DNA of 13,639 nt from Actinomycetota bacterium (GCA_013335845.1 JAAXUU010000011.1:1-13639), one strand, 5' to 3'; numbered from the stretch's first letter, positions 1 to 8,966 are shown. Translations and numbers: made by a program. The notes: generated by a model not told the origin, from the sequence alone.

Positions 1-58
1 GCTTATTTTGCCATAATGAGAACTTTTCACCGCTTGCTTGCCGAAACCGCAAGGGCTG

Positions 59-1348
59 CTACCCGAAAATCAGCTCGCGCTCTTCCCCGGTCAGGGCCGC
101 CCGCGCTTGATCGCGGACCCCGTTCACGCCGATGAAGAACTGACGCATCATGGCGACGAGAAGGTAGCGACCCTTGGGTGAAAGTGTGATCTCGTCCTCA
201 TTGTCGTTCGCGAAAGCTCCGACGAATTTCATGAAGGCATACTCGATGGGTAGGCCCGCGGCGACACTGCAACCGAAGTCGCGGCGCCATTGCTTCTTAT
301 CGAGTCGCAGACCGAAGAGTTGCATCATGAACCGATACCGCATGCGGTCGGTCTTGCTGAACATCGTCTTTCCCATGATGGACATATGCCCCGCATCGAT
401 GGCGGCGTTGTAATCATTGACCGAGAAGGTGTTCACATAGAGGCTTCCGTCGAGGAACGAGAGTCCGCCGCTGCCGATAGCCGGGTATTCCTCGTAGTCG
501 ACGATGTACTCGTCGATCATCCCGCCGGACGTGCTCGAGAAGGTCCACGCACTCCCGTGGGCGAAAGGAGGGTTCTCTCCACCGCTAAGACCTTCGCAGA
601 TCAGCTCGTAGTAATCCTTCTCGCGCGAATAGTCGACCATACCGACGCTCTTCTTGAGCGAACGCTCGACGGCAGGTGACGCCATGAGAGGATAGAACGT
701 CGTCTGGTTGGCGCGTGACTGCTTGATCATATCGATATCGTGCAGGAGCATTTCCTTCGTCTGCGAAGGGAAGTTGAAGATCATGTCGACGTTCAGAGAG
801 GTGAACATGCCCTCGATGGATTGGATGCGCTCGAGTATGGTTTTAGCCGAGCCGTACTTATCATAGCGTTCCATCTGCTTGAGCAGACCGTCGTCGAAGC
901 TCTGCACTCCCACGGAAAGTCGCTGGACGCTGCCCGATAACTTCTCGAGGTACTCCGGTATGAGATGGTTCGGATTCGTCTCGCTCGACACCTCCTTGAT
1001 CGAGAATGTCTCGCGCGCGAGTGCGATGGTATCGCACAGCTCGTCGATCATGACGGTCGGCGTGCCGCCGCCCACATAGAGGGACTCGAAATCGTAGCCC
1101 AGGTCCTTGAGCATCATCATCTCTTTGCGCATGTGCTCGAAGTAAGGTTTCGCTCTCTCTGCCGAGAAGGGGAAACGATTGAACGAGCAATACGGGCAGA
1201 GCCGCTCGCAAAACGGCACATGCATATAGAGCATGTAGGATCGTCCCGCTTTTGGCGCCGGAAGAAACGTGTCGGAAGTCGGGGCAAGCGAAAGATATCT
1301 GTCGTTCATTATGCGAACAACTGAGGAAAGCAGGCGTTCTGATAGCAT
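59..1348 (-). CDS. HemW/HutW-like radical SAM protein (coproporphyrinogen III oxidase family)
   Basis: A 429-residue radical SAM protein of the HemN/HemW superfamily. The [4Fe-4S]/SAM cluster motif is C47-x3-C51-x2-C54 inside HVPFCERLCPYC. It is followed by GGGTPT (93-98), ETNPN (123-127) and GVQSF (147-151), all in the usual family order. The fourth cysteine of true HemN (CX3CX2CXC) is absent: S55-F56 follow C54, as in HemW-type proteins. Oxygen-independent coproporphyrinogen oxidase activity is therefore not assured; a haem chaperone (HemW) or haem-handling (HutW/ChuW-like) role is equally possible. The ATG at 1346..1348 is preferred because AAAGGA sits 5 nt upstream. The open frame runs back to a TTG at 1462, but that extra 38 residues has no ribosome site and reads like non-coding sequence. 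The gene follows the Nudix gene after 156 nt, so it may have its own promoter. A short CTTGC/GCAAG stem lies just after the stop (37..53). The family is sure; the exact role is not. Confidence 0.88.
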   Translation of the reverse strand: MLSERLLSSVVRIMNDRYLSLAPTSDTFLPAPKAGRSYMLYMHVPFCERLCPYCSFNRFPFSAERAKPYFEHMRKEMMMLKDLGYDFESLYVGGGTPTVMIDELCDTIALARETFSIKEVSSETNPNHLIPEYLEKLSGSVQRLSVGVQSFDDGLLKQMERYDKYGSAKTILERIQSIEGMFTSLNVDMIFNFPSQTKEMLLHDIDMIKQSRANQTTFYPLMASPAVERSLKKSVGMVDYSREKDYYELICEGLSGGENPPFAHGSAWTFSSTSGGMIDEYIVDYEEYPAIGSGGLSFLDGSLYVNTFSVNDYNAAIDAGHMSIMGKTMFSKTDRMRYRFMMQLFGLRLDKKQWRRDFGCSVAAGLPIEYAFMKFVGAFANDNEDEITLSPKGRYLLVAMMRQFFIGVNGVRDQARAALTGEERELIFG

Positions 1349-1369
1349 GGTGTTCCTTTGTTTGCGATA

Positions 1370-1381
1370 CCGGATCCGTGT
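1370..1381 (-). repeat. 12-nt element upstream of the radical SAM gene (copy 1)
   Basis: Minus-strand ACACGGATCCGG, identical to the element at 8897..8908 and in nearly the same place relative to a start codon. It lies within the 156-nt gap between the Nudix gene and the radical SAM gene. No clear -35/-10 pair is visible around it. Confidence 0.35.
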
Positions 1382-1504
1382 TGACGCAATTTTACCGCAG
1401 CACCCGTGCTTGCCGGGAAACAAACGCCCAACGGATACAGGCGAGAGAGTCGTTGCGGGCAAGACCGTGTGGTCGCGGGGTAGTCATCGTATAGCGTGCG
1501 GATT

Positions 1505-2155
1505 CTACAGTCGCCTGTCGATAGCGTCGCATAACAGAGCGGCGATAATCGTTTTGGAATCCTCTATCTGCCCATCCAAGACCAAGTCTATGAAATCACG
1601 TAAGTCCATCCATTGACTCACGACGAACTCGTCTTCATCGGGGCATGCAGGACCCGCCGTGAGATCGGTCGCCATGAAGAGGTGGATGATCTCATCGCTA
1701 TATCCCGCAGCGACGGCGATGGGAACCAGGTAGGCCATCTTCCCGGCACTGTACCCGGTCTCTTCTTCGAGTTCCCGACGAGCGCATTCTTCAGCCTCTT
1801 CCCCAGCGTCGAGTTTGCCTGCCGGGATCTCAAGTGTGATACGCTCGAGAGAAGCACGATACTGCTGTACCAGTAGCAAGCGGTTTTCATCGTCGATGGC
1901 GATGACGGCGACGGCTCCCGGGTGCCTGACGATGTCACGCGTCGCATGTTTGCCGCTGGGAAGTTCGACGTTCATGATGTCGACATGGAGGAATTCGCCA
2001 TCCCACGCTCGTTCAGATGAGAGTATCTTCTCCTCGATAGGAGGAACGTCCTCGTCCGGCACGATGCCGACGTTGAAGTCCTCGTCGGTCTGCGGAATAC
2101 CGAAACCCAAGACGTTCAATATGTCGTGTGCTTTCTGCTCGTTGTTCATATCCAT
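1505..2155 (-). CDS. Nudix hydrolase, ADP-ribose pyrophosphatase type
   Basis: A 216-residue Nudix enzyme. The complete Nudix box G-x5-E-x7-REL-E-EE-T-G-Y spans residues 113-135 and supplies the Mg-binding glutamates. The region before it, with the pattern WDGEFLHVD...VRHPGAVAVIAID...LLLVQQYR (51-100), is that of ADP-ribose pyrophosphatases (NudF/YqkG type), which cut ADP-ribose to AMP and ribose 5-phosphate. The protein is cytosolic. Residues 1-42 form an acidic extension ahead of the usual family start. The gene begins three bases after the purD stop and in the same frame. Two ATGs compete: 2153..2155, and 2147..2149, which has AGGG about 7 nt upstream and is better placed for a ribosome. 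The family is clear; the exact substrate is an inference. Confidence 0.9.
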   Translation of the reverse strand: MDMNNEQKAHDILNVLGFGIPQTDEDFNVGIVPDEDVPPIEEKILSSERAWDGEFLHVDIMNVELPSGKHATRDIVRHPGAVAVIAIDDENRLLLVQQYRASLERITLEIPAGKLDAGEEAEECARRELEEETGYSAGKMAYLVPIAVAAGYSDEIIHLFMATDLTAGPACPDEDEFVVSQWMDLRDFIDLVLDGQIEDSKTIIAALLCDAIDRRL

Positions 2156-2158
2156 ACC

Positions 2159-3445
2159 CTATACATCCCACGCCTCTCGGCCGCGCAATGCGCGCGCGCC
2201 GATGTCACTACGGAAGAATTTACCTTCGAAATCGATGAGGGCGACCGCGGTGTACGCAAGGTTGCGTGCGCTCGAAAAGTCCTCGCCGAGGGCTGTCACA
2301 TTGAGGACGCGGCCACCTGCTGTGACCAAGACTCCTTCATCGTCGATAGTCGTGCCGGCATGATAGACCGTCACGCCTTCAAGCGCTTCGGCTTGTTCGA
2401 TCGAGAAGATCGGAATCCCCGTTTCATAGTCGCCGGGATAGCCCTCAGACGCCAATACCACCGAGACTGCCCAGCAGTCCTCCCATTCGAGCGTGATGGT
2501 GTCGAGCATCTGATTCGCCACGGCCATCATGACTTCGACGAGGTCGTTCTTCAGACGGGGCAGAACAACCTGTGTCTCTGGGTCGCCGAAACGCGCATTG
2601 AATTCCAAGAGCTTTGGACCGTTCGGTGTCAGCATGAAGCCACCGTAGAGGCAGCCGCGATAGTCGATACCTTCGGCGCATAGGCCTCTCACGGTGCGCT
2701 CCATGATATCTATCATCGTGGCATGCTCGTCTTCTGTGACGATAGGTACGGGAGAGTACACTCCCATGCCTCCCGTATTGGGACCTGTGTCCCCATCGAA
2801 GGCTCGCTTATGGTCCTGCGAAGGAGCCATGGGCAGCATCGTCTTGCCATCCACGAACGCGAGCATCGAACACTCGGGGCCGGTGAGCATCTCTTCGATG
2901 ACGACCGTCGCACCCGCTTTTCCGAAGCGACCGGCGAAACACTCCTCGATTGCTTCCAGCGCTTCTTCGATGGTCGTGGCGACGACAACGCCTTTACCGG
3001 CAGCGAGTCCATCGGCTTTCACGACGATCGGGGCGCCCTGATTCGCGAGATACGAGATGGCTTCGTCTTTATCGGTGAAACTACCATACGCGGCAGTGGG
3101 CAGATCGTACTTATACATAAGGGCTTTCGAGAAGGACTTGCTGCCTTCGAGACGTGCGCCGGAGGCACCCGGTCCGAAACACGCGATTCCGGCAGCGCGG
3201 ACCACATCAGCCACGCCGGCAACCAAAGGCGCCTCGGGGCCGATAACCACAAGTTCCACAGCGTGCTCCCTTGCGAAAGCGACGACCGCCTCACCATCCA
3301 CTACATCGAGTTTCACATTGGTCGCCAGTTTAGCGGTGCCACCGTTTCCGGGGGCCGCGAAAATCGTATCGGCGTGAGGCGAAGCTGCCAGAGAAGTGAC
3401 GATTGCGTGCTCGCGGCCACCGCCACCAAGAACCAATATATTCAT
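2159..3445 (-). CDS. purD: phosphoribosylamine--glycine ligase (GAR synthetase)
   Basis: PurD joins 5-phosphoribosylamine to glycine with ATP, the second step of de novo purine synthesis, in the cytosol. The 428 residues match the family's usual length of about 420-430. The N-terminal GGGGREHA (7-14) and IGPEAPLVAGVAD (68-80) belong to the phosphoribosylamine-binding domain. The ATP-grasp part has VKADGLAAGKGVVVA (142-156), DHKRAFDGDTGPNTGGMGVYSP (211-232) and EFNARFGDPETQ (281-292), which carries the metal and ATP ligands. The ATG is supported by AAAGG 7 nt upstream. The stop is TAG, followed by one codon and then the ATG of the Nudix gene in the same frame. It is separated from purA by 219 bp holding a strong terminator hairpin, so it is probably transcribed from its own promoter, although I could not find a convincing -35/-10 pair. 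Confidence 0.97.
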   Translation of the reverse strand: MNILVLGGGGREHAIVTSLAASPHADTIFAAPGNGGTAKLATNVKLDVVDGEAVVAFAREHAVELVVIGPEAPLVAGVADVVRAAGIACFGPGASGARLEGSKSFSKALMYKYDLPTAAYGSFTDKDEAISYLANQGAPIVVKADGLAAGKGVVVATTIEEALEAIEECFAGRFGKAGATVVIEEMLTGPECSMLAFVDGKTMLPMAPSQDHKRAFDGDTGPNTGGMGVYSPVPIVTEDEHATMIDIMERTVRGLCAEGIDYRGCLYGGFMLTPNGPKLLEFNARFGDPETQVVLPRLKNDLVEVMMAVANQMLDTITLEWEDCWAVSVVLASEGYPGDYETGIPIFSIEQAEALEGVTVYHAGTTIDDEGVLVTAGGRVLNVTALGEDFSSARNLAYTAVALIDFEGKFFRSDIGARALRGREAWDV

Positions 3446-3573
3446 GAACGTACCTTTCGGCTCACATCGAAGTTACCTTTGCCAGAATAACAAAACTGCC
3501 TTCCGGGTACCACTATCTGTCGTCACAGTGTCACTCTTCCCTGTGCGGGGATGAGCTTTAGTATCGACAGAAA

Positions 3574-3602
3574 CGAGCTTGCCTAGAAACTAGACAAGCT
3601 CG
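3574..3602 (-). terminator. hairpin terminator after purA
   Basis: Arms CGAGCTTG...CAAGCTCG and inner CTAG...CTAG enclose a three-base loop. Read on the minus strand the stem is 13 pairs with a single U·G wobble, followed by UUUCUG. Read on the plus strand the same position is a C·A mismatch, so the structure favours transcripts coming from purA. It ends 62 nt after the purA stop. The U-tract is short. Confidence 0.6.
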
Positions 3603-3664
3603 AAATAGATCACGTGCAGTCGTGCTCGAGAAACCATCCGCAGTCCGTTGAAACCGGCGATACT

Positions 3665-4954
<1,290 letters not shown>

Positions 4955-5008
4955 TCAATCCTTCTTTCGTTATACTCAGACATATCGAAGTATGACACAG
5001 CCCACGCC

Positions 5009-5069
5009 TACCTGGACAGAATTAACCTGTCTTTTTACCTGGATGGTATTTCTCGGTATGTGCACATAC
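5009..5069 (-). promoter_or_regulatory. candidate control region upstream of purA
   Basis: The gap between the SbcC-like gene and purA holds a perfect 14-bp palindrome GTATGTGCACATAC (5056..5069) and an octamer TACCTGGA present twice (5009..5016 and 5036..5043), with a related AACCTGTC between them (5024..5031). These look like protein-binding sites. A weak -10-like GTTATA (minus strand TATAAC, 4969..4974) lies so close to the purA ribosome site that it is a poor promoter candidate. The regulator is unknown. Confidence 0.3.
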
Positions 5070-5084
5070 AACAACGCACCGAGG

Positions 5085-7622
5085 TCACGCACCGATATCG
5101 AAGGTGTTCGTGGAGGGCTCGATGGACTTGAGGAGTTCCTGCGTCTCCTTGTGACACGTGAAGATGATGACTTGACGTTCTTGCGCAAGCCGTGCGAGGG
5201 CGCGCGCCGCTCCTACTCTCCGTTGGGCATCGAAGTTGATGAGGATATCATCTGCGACGACGGGAAGACCGCGCCCGACCTCACTCGCGCTCAGCAAAAG
5301 CGCGATGCGCAACGATAGATAGAGTTGCTGACATGTCCCCGTTGACAAGAATTCAGGCGTCTTCTTCTCATGTTCATCGTTGATGGCGTAGATGACATCA
5401 TCCTCGACGCTGATCGTGGTCCATTTTCCTGCAGTCATATCGGAGAATATCTCATTGGCAAGCTGATACACTTCCGGTTGCTTCTCGCTCTCCCATGCCA
5501 CGATGGCATCTTGGAGCAACTTCTGTGCAGTGAGCAAGCGGGCGTATTCGCGTGCGCTGCGACGCTGCTGCTCGACTTTCTCGGCGAGCTCTTCATTCAA
5601 CACTTGGAGCTGCATTTCTTTCGCTCCGGCATTGAGCAGCTCACATGTCTCTCCATACAAGCGTTGGACTTCACCAAGATCGCTTTGACATAACCGCCTA
5701 TTCGCCTCGACCTGTTCGAGACGGATAGTGAGTTCCCGTTCGAGGTCGAGCTCGGGATCCACCCCGTTTTCACGGGCGATTTCCGTCAACTTGCCTTGCT
5801 CTCCTTCAAGCTGGTCGATGATCTCGTCGCGAGTCGCAAGCAGATACTCCTTGCCCTCTTCCAGGCGCTCGATTGTGACCAACTTCTCCTTCGCAACCTC
5901 GAGCGATTCGGAAAGGCTCGTGAGGCAAGCAAGCAATTCATAATCGCTCGCGGGTCCGATTTGATGTTTGAATGCCGAAAGAGCCAGTCGAATAACCCGC
6001 GCGTGCCCTTCGACCTCTTTCTCACCCTTCTCATAGAGCCGCTGTTTCGCAGAGCAGTCATCACGCTTCGCTTGCAATTGCCGCTCTTCTTCGACCATGG
6101 CAAGCGCGGCATCGAGATTGGACTCAGCCGCATCCAGCCCCTTTTCTTCGAGAAACGCTTCGCTTTCATCGTCGAATAGTTCGAGGTCCTGCACCGCGAG
6201 CGCCAAGCGTTCCTTCGCACGACCTTCCTTCTCGACGAATTCCTCAAGGCGTCGTTGACGTGCATACTCCGCTGCAGAATCGCGCCTAGCGCCCTTAGGG
6301 AGCCCGAGGATGAAAAGAACGATACCCAAAACCGCCGATACCGCTCCGGAAATGATAGCGATGGATGACGAGGTGACGAAGCCCAGATAGGCGGCTGCGA
6401 TCCCCGCCAAGAATGCCACTATTCCGAGCGCGATCAGCGGCCCACTCGATACCGGTTTGGCCGAATCGGTAGCTTGTAGGTCGCCGCGAGCTTCGAAACC
6501 GACGCGATCCGCCTGCGCTTCTTTCAAGCGCTCGTCGGCAAGTTGTCGCATGCGCTCCAAATCCAAGCGTCGTGCGCGGAGCTCGACGAGCACCTGCTTC
6601 GTCGTTTGGTCGCTGGAACAACCATACCCCTTGGCTGTGGCGATCTGCGCCTGTGCCGCATCATAATCAACCCGCCTGTCTTCGAGACGGTCGAGACGCG
6701 CGCGCAGAGCCGAAGCTTCTTCCTGCGACTTCTTGATGTTGATCTCATTCTTCAAGAGTATGCCTTCCGATACGGAAAGTGCGTGGCTCGCCAGATCGAC
6801 GTCCGTCTTGCGCAGCCCCATTTGGTTTTCTTCGAAGCGCGTTCTCAACGCCTCTCGGCGCATCTCAAGATCCCGCACCTTCTGCTTCGCTGCGTTAAGA
6901 TCTTGCGCCTGCTTGTTGAGAACATCCAATTGTCCGGTGAGAATATCCAGTTTTCGGGAGATGACGGGTAGTTCCCTGCTTTTCTCGGTCAGCGCCTCTG
7001 CACGCGATTCGAGCGCTGCGATCTCTTCTTTGAGCTCCCTGATGTCCTTCCTCAATGTACCGAGGGCATAGGGTTCACCACTTTGCGAACTTACGACCTT
7101 CGCGATTCTCGAATTGACCACAGCCAAGGCTTCCGTGGGGGCGAGTGCGGTTCCCGAACTCGCAGTCAGAAGTTTGGAGGCGATATTCTCCGACATCTTG
7201 ATCGTCAGGAGTTCATCTGCGTTGAATGAGAAGACGGACTCATACGTCTCCTTCGTGACCTCTTCGCATAGTTCTTCCAGCAAACCGTCCCAAGAGGGGC
7301 CGTTATAGCCGGTCACGCGCGTAGCTCCGGTCTTATCGCGGAATATCTCCCACTCCCCCGTCGCGTCTTTGAATGAAAGGCTTCCGCAACGGTTGTTGGT
7401 GCGTGGCTTGTAACTGTTCGCGTTTTTCCGTGAGGGCAACCAACCGTAGAGCAGATTGCGGATGAACACGACGGTGGTCGACTTCCCTGCTTCGTTGGAC
7501 CCATAAACCACATTGAGACCGGGCTTGAATGCTCCGATCATACGACGGGAGAATTTGCCGAACTCATCCATACTTACGCGGAGGAGGTGCATGTCTTCTG
7601 AGATCTTCTTACCTGCCATCAT
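5085..7622 (-). CDS. SbcC/Rad50-like ATPase with membrane hairpin (YhaN type)
   Basis: An 845-residue SMC-like ABC ATPase. Walker A GSNEAGKST is at 41-49. Long heptad-rich coiled coils run about 190-390 and 450-710. The C-terminal head has the signature LSTGTCQQLYLSLR (759-772), Walker B LPVVADDILINFD (786-798) and an H-loop TCHKE (822-826). In place of the Rad50/SbcC zinc hook (CxxC, absent) the tip carries two hydrophobic helices at about 395-412 and 419-441, so the coiled-coil tip is probably membrane inserted, as described for Bacillus YhaN. With the nuclease encoded just upstream it should act on DNA ends or structures. The ATG at 7620..7622 overlaps the upstream TGA (ATGA) behind a doubled GGGAGG ribosome site; the ATGs at 7619 and 7589 are alternatives. 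The open frame back to a TTG at 7652 would overlap the upstream gene by 34 nt. The family is firm; the biological role is inferred. Confidence 0.9.
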   Translation of the reverse strand: MMAGKKISEDMHLLRVSMDEFGKFSRRMIGAFKPGLNVVYGSNEAGKSTTVVFIRNLLYGWLPSRKNANSYKPRTNNRCGSLSFKDATGEWEIFRDKTGATRVTGYNGPSWDGLLEELCEEVTKETYESVFSFNADELLTIKMSENIASKLLTASSGTALAPTEALAVVNSRIAKVVSSQSGEPYALGTLRKDIRELKEEIAALESRAEALTEKSRELPVISRKLDILTGQLDVLNKQAQDLNAAKQKVRDLEMRREALRTRFEENQMGLRKTDVDLASHALSVSEGILLKNEINIKKSQEEASALRARLDRLEDRRVDYDAAQAQIATAKGYGCSSDQTTKQVLVELRARRLDLERMRQLADERLKEAQADRVGFEARGDLQATDSAKPVSSGPLIALGIVAFLAGIAAAYLGFVTSSSIAIISGAVSAVLGIVLFILGLPKGARRDSAAEYARQRRLEEFVEKEGRAKERLALAVQDLELFDDESEAFLEEKGLDAAESNLDAALAMVEEERQLQAKRDDCSAKQRLYEKGEKEVEGHARVIRLALSAFKHQIGPASDYELLACLTSLSESLEVAKEKLVTIERLEEGKEYLLATRDEIIDQLEGEQGKLTEIARENGVDPELDLERELTIRLEQVEANRRLCQSDLGEVQRLYGETCELLNAGAKEMQLQVLNEELAEKVEQQRRSAREYARLLTAQKLLQDAIVAWESEKQPEVYQLANEIFSDMTAGKWTTISVEDDVIYAINDEHEKKTPEFLSTGTCQQLYLSLRIALLLSASEVGRGLPVVADDILINFDAQRRVGAARALARLAQERQVIIFTCHKETQELLKSIEPSTNTFDIGA

Positions 7623-8878
7623 GCCTCCCCTCCCACAAGTAGATCTATGCAAAGGCTTTGAGCCGCTTCAATCGCCTCTTGATAATCGAGCTCGACTTCG
7701 GATAGCCGAAGATTCTGCTTCTCGAACGCATTCGCGATAATGGATTCGAGTGACGAACGGTTCTCGTCGAGTTCGCGCGCACCACGAAGCAGAGTCGCAG
7801 GAAACAAGCCTTCTCCTTCGAGTGTCCCGATATCGATCGAAGCACGCGTACGGTTCGCGATGTCATCCACGTAAAACCAACGTTGGTCGGAATGATACCG
7901 GTTGTTGATCACCTCGATGACGTCGAGGAAGCTTCCTTCTTCGAGCAAGCGCTCATGGAGTTTGCTTCGCCCTGCGAGAGTTACACGCGCACAGACAGGA
8001 GTGTTATGCAGTGCCGTAAGGTCCTCCCCGAACGAACCGATCGTATCGACGAGTTCATCGAGGCTGACAACCTCCGATACATCGATCGTCGGTTGCGCCC
8101 ACGTGATGGACGCCGTTGTGATCTGCTCGAAACGAGGGGCTCTACCCTCTTCCAACGTGACATGGAAGCAACCATGTGTGGCGAGGCTTTCGTTGATGTC
8201 GAGCCCTTGCGGGCTCCCGGGATAGAGAGCCAAACTTCCGCCATCCAAGACCACACCTTGATCGTGTATGTGTCCAAGTGCCCAATAATCGAAATCCGCT
8301 TGGCGGAGTGTTTCCAATGAACATGGGGCATAGTTCTGGTCATAGATCCCCGTGTGCAACACCCCAAGTGCGAAGGGCGTCGTTCCGAGAGTATCGAAAG
8401 CAGCCGTACGGTTCAATCCTTCTGTTAAGTCGCCCCGTTCGTTTCTATCGAGAAAACTCCGTCCTGCCAGCGCGACAAGGGGCTCATCACCTTTGCCGAA
8501 TAGGAAGTACCCCGGCTTGCCGGCGGGAAACATATGGACATTAGCGGGCAGACTGTCAAGGCGCGTCCCCCACTTCGAAAGAGGGTCGTGATTCCCGGTG
8601 CACATATATACTTGTATACCGCTGTTCTCGAGACGCAGCAAGCCATCGAGGAACTCCCTCTCGATCCTATAGGGAGCCTTACCTTCGTTGAAGCTATCAC
8701 CCGCAAGGACGAGAAAATCGACGTTCTTCTCGATACACGAATCTATGACCTTTTTATAGGCCTGTGATACCGCGTTGATGAAATGGTTTCCAGTTGCCCC
8801 GGATAACGAAACAAGCCCCTTGAAAGCGGCGCCGAGATGTAGATCGGCGGCGTGAATGAAGGTTACAGTTTGTGCCAT
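7619..8878 (-). CDS. SbcD/Mre11-like metallophosphoesterase (YhaO type DNA exonuclease)
   Basis: A 419-residue calcineurin-like phosphoesterase of the SbcD/Mre11/YhaO group. The metal-binding motifs are all present: D12-L-H14, G60-D61, G95-N-H-D98, H175 (LHTG) and G202-H-I-H205. Such proteins cut DNA ends or hairpins with Mn, gated by an SbcC-type ATPase. About 200 further residues form the cap and the region that contacts the partner. The ATG has AAGGAG 6 nt upstream. The stop codon overlaps the start of the SbcC-like gene by four bases, so the two subunits are translationally coupled. The upstream gap contains a DnaA box and a palindrome. Specific substrates cannot be read from the sequence. 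Confidence 0.93.
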   Translation of the reverse strand: MAQTVTFIHAADLHLGAAFKGLVSLSGATGNHFINAVSQAYKKVIDSCIEKNVDFLVLAGDSFNEGKAPYRIEREFLDGLLRLENSGIQVYMCTGNHDPLSKWGTRLDSLPANVHMFPAGKPGYFLFGKGDEPLVALAGRSFLDRNERGDLTEGLNRTAAFDTLGTTPFALGVLHTGIYDQNYAPCSLETLRQADFDYWALGHIHDQGVVLDGGSLALYPGSPQGLDINESLATHGCFHVTLEEGRAPRFEQITTASITWAQPTIDVSEVVSLDELVDTIGSFGEDLTALHNTPVCARVTLAGRSKLHERLLEEGSFLDVIEVINNRYHSDQRWFYVDDIANRTRASIDIGTLEGEGLFPATLLRGARELDENRSSLESIIANAFEKQNLRLSEVELDYQEAIEAAQSLCIDLLVGGEA

Positions 8879-8896
8879 ATGCCTCTCCTTGGGTTC

Positions 8897-8908
8897 CCGG
8901 ATCCGTGT
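8897..8908 (-). repeat. 12-nt element shared with the front of the radical SAM gene (copy 2)
   Basis: Minus-strand ACACGGATCCGG, ending 18 nt before the ATG of the SbcD-like gene. An identical copy lies at 1370..1381, ending 21 nt before the ATG of the radical SAM gene. The core CGGATCCG is a palindrome. The shared position just upstream of the ribosome site is what makes it notable; a 12-base match alone is expected by chance a few times in a window this long. Confidence 0.35.
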
Positions 8909-8927
8909 ATTCCATAATGATATCCAA

Positions 8928-8940
8928 AATGTCCGACATT
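8928..8940. promoter_or_regulatory. palindrome, candidate operator of the SbcD-like gene
   Basis: AATGTC-C-GACATT, two perfect six-base arms around one base. It overlaps the end of the predicted -10 and covers the predicted transcription start of the SbcD-like gene, a usual place for a repressor site. The binding protein is unknown. Confidence 0.35.
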
Positions 8941-8966
8941 ATTCCGGAGAACCGAACACCTGTGGA
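8938..8966 (-). promoter_or_regulatory. predicted promoter of the SbcD/SbcC-like operon
   Basis: On the minus strand TCCACA (four of six matches to TTGACA) stands 17 bp upstream of AATAAT (five of six matches to TATAAT). The start would be near 8931, giving a leader of about 50 nt. The -35 is part of the DnaA box. This was predicted by eye only. Confidence 0.35.

Noticed and set aside
1349-1462. Longer radical SAM protein starting at TTG 1462
   Set aside because: The added 38 residues lack a ribosome site and family similarity, whereas the ATG at 1348 has AAAGGA at proper spacing.
2723-3490. 255-codon plus-strand open frame
   Set aside because: It runs antisense over the conserved purD, has no family resemblance and no ribosome site; it is a mirror of purD codon use.
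4969-4998. purA promoter GTGTCA / TATAAC (minus strand)
   Set aside because: The start would fall inside the purA ribosome site, leaving it at the very 5' end; the -35 match is also weak.
5015-5036. Terminator on the plus strand (GACAG-7-CTGTC then TTTTT)
   Set aside because: The stem is only five pairs and no plus-strand gene ends here. The same bases are better explained by the repeated ACCTG boxes.
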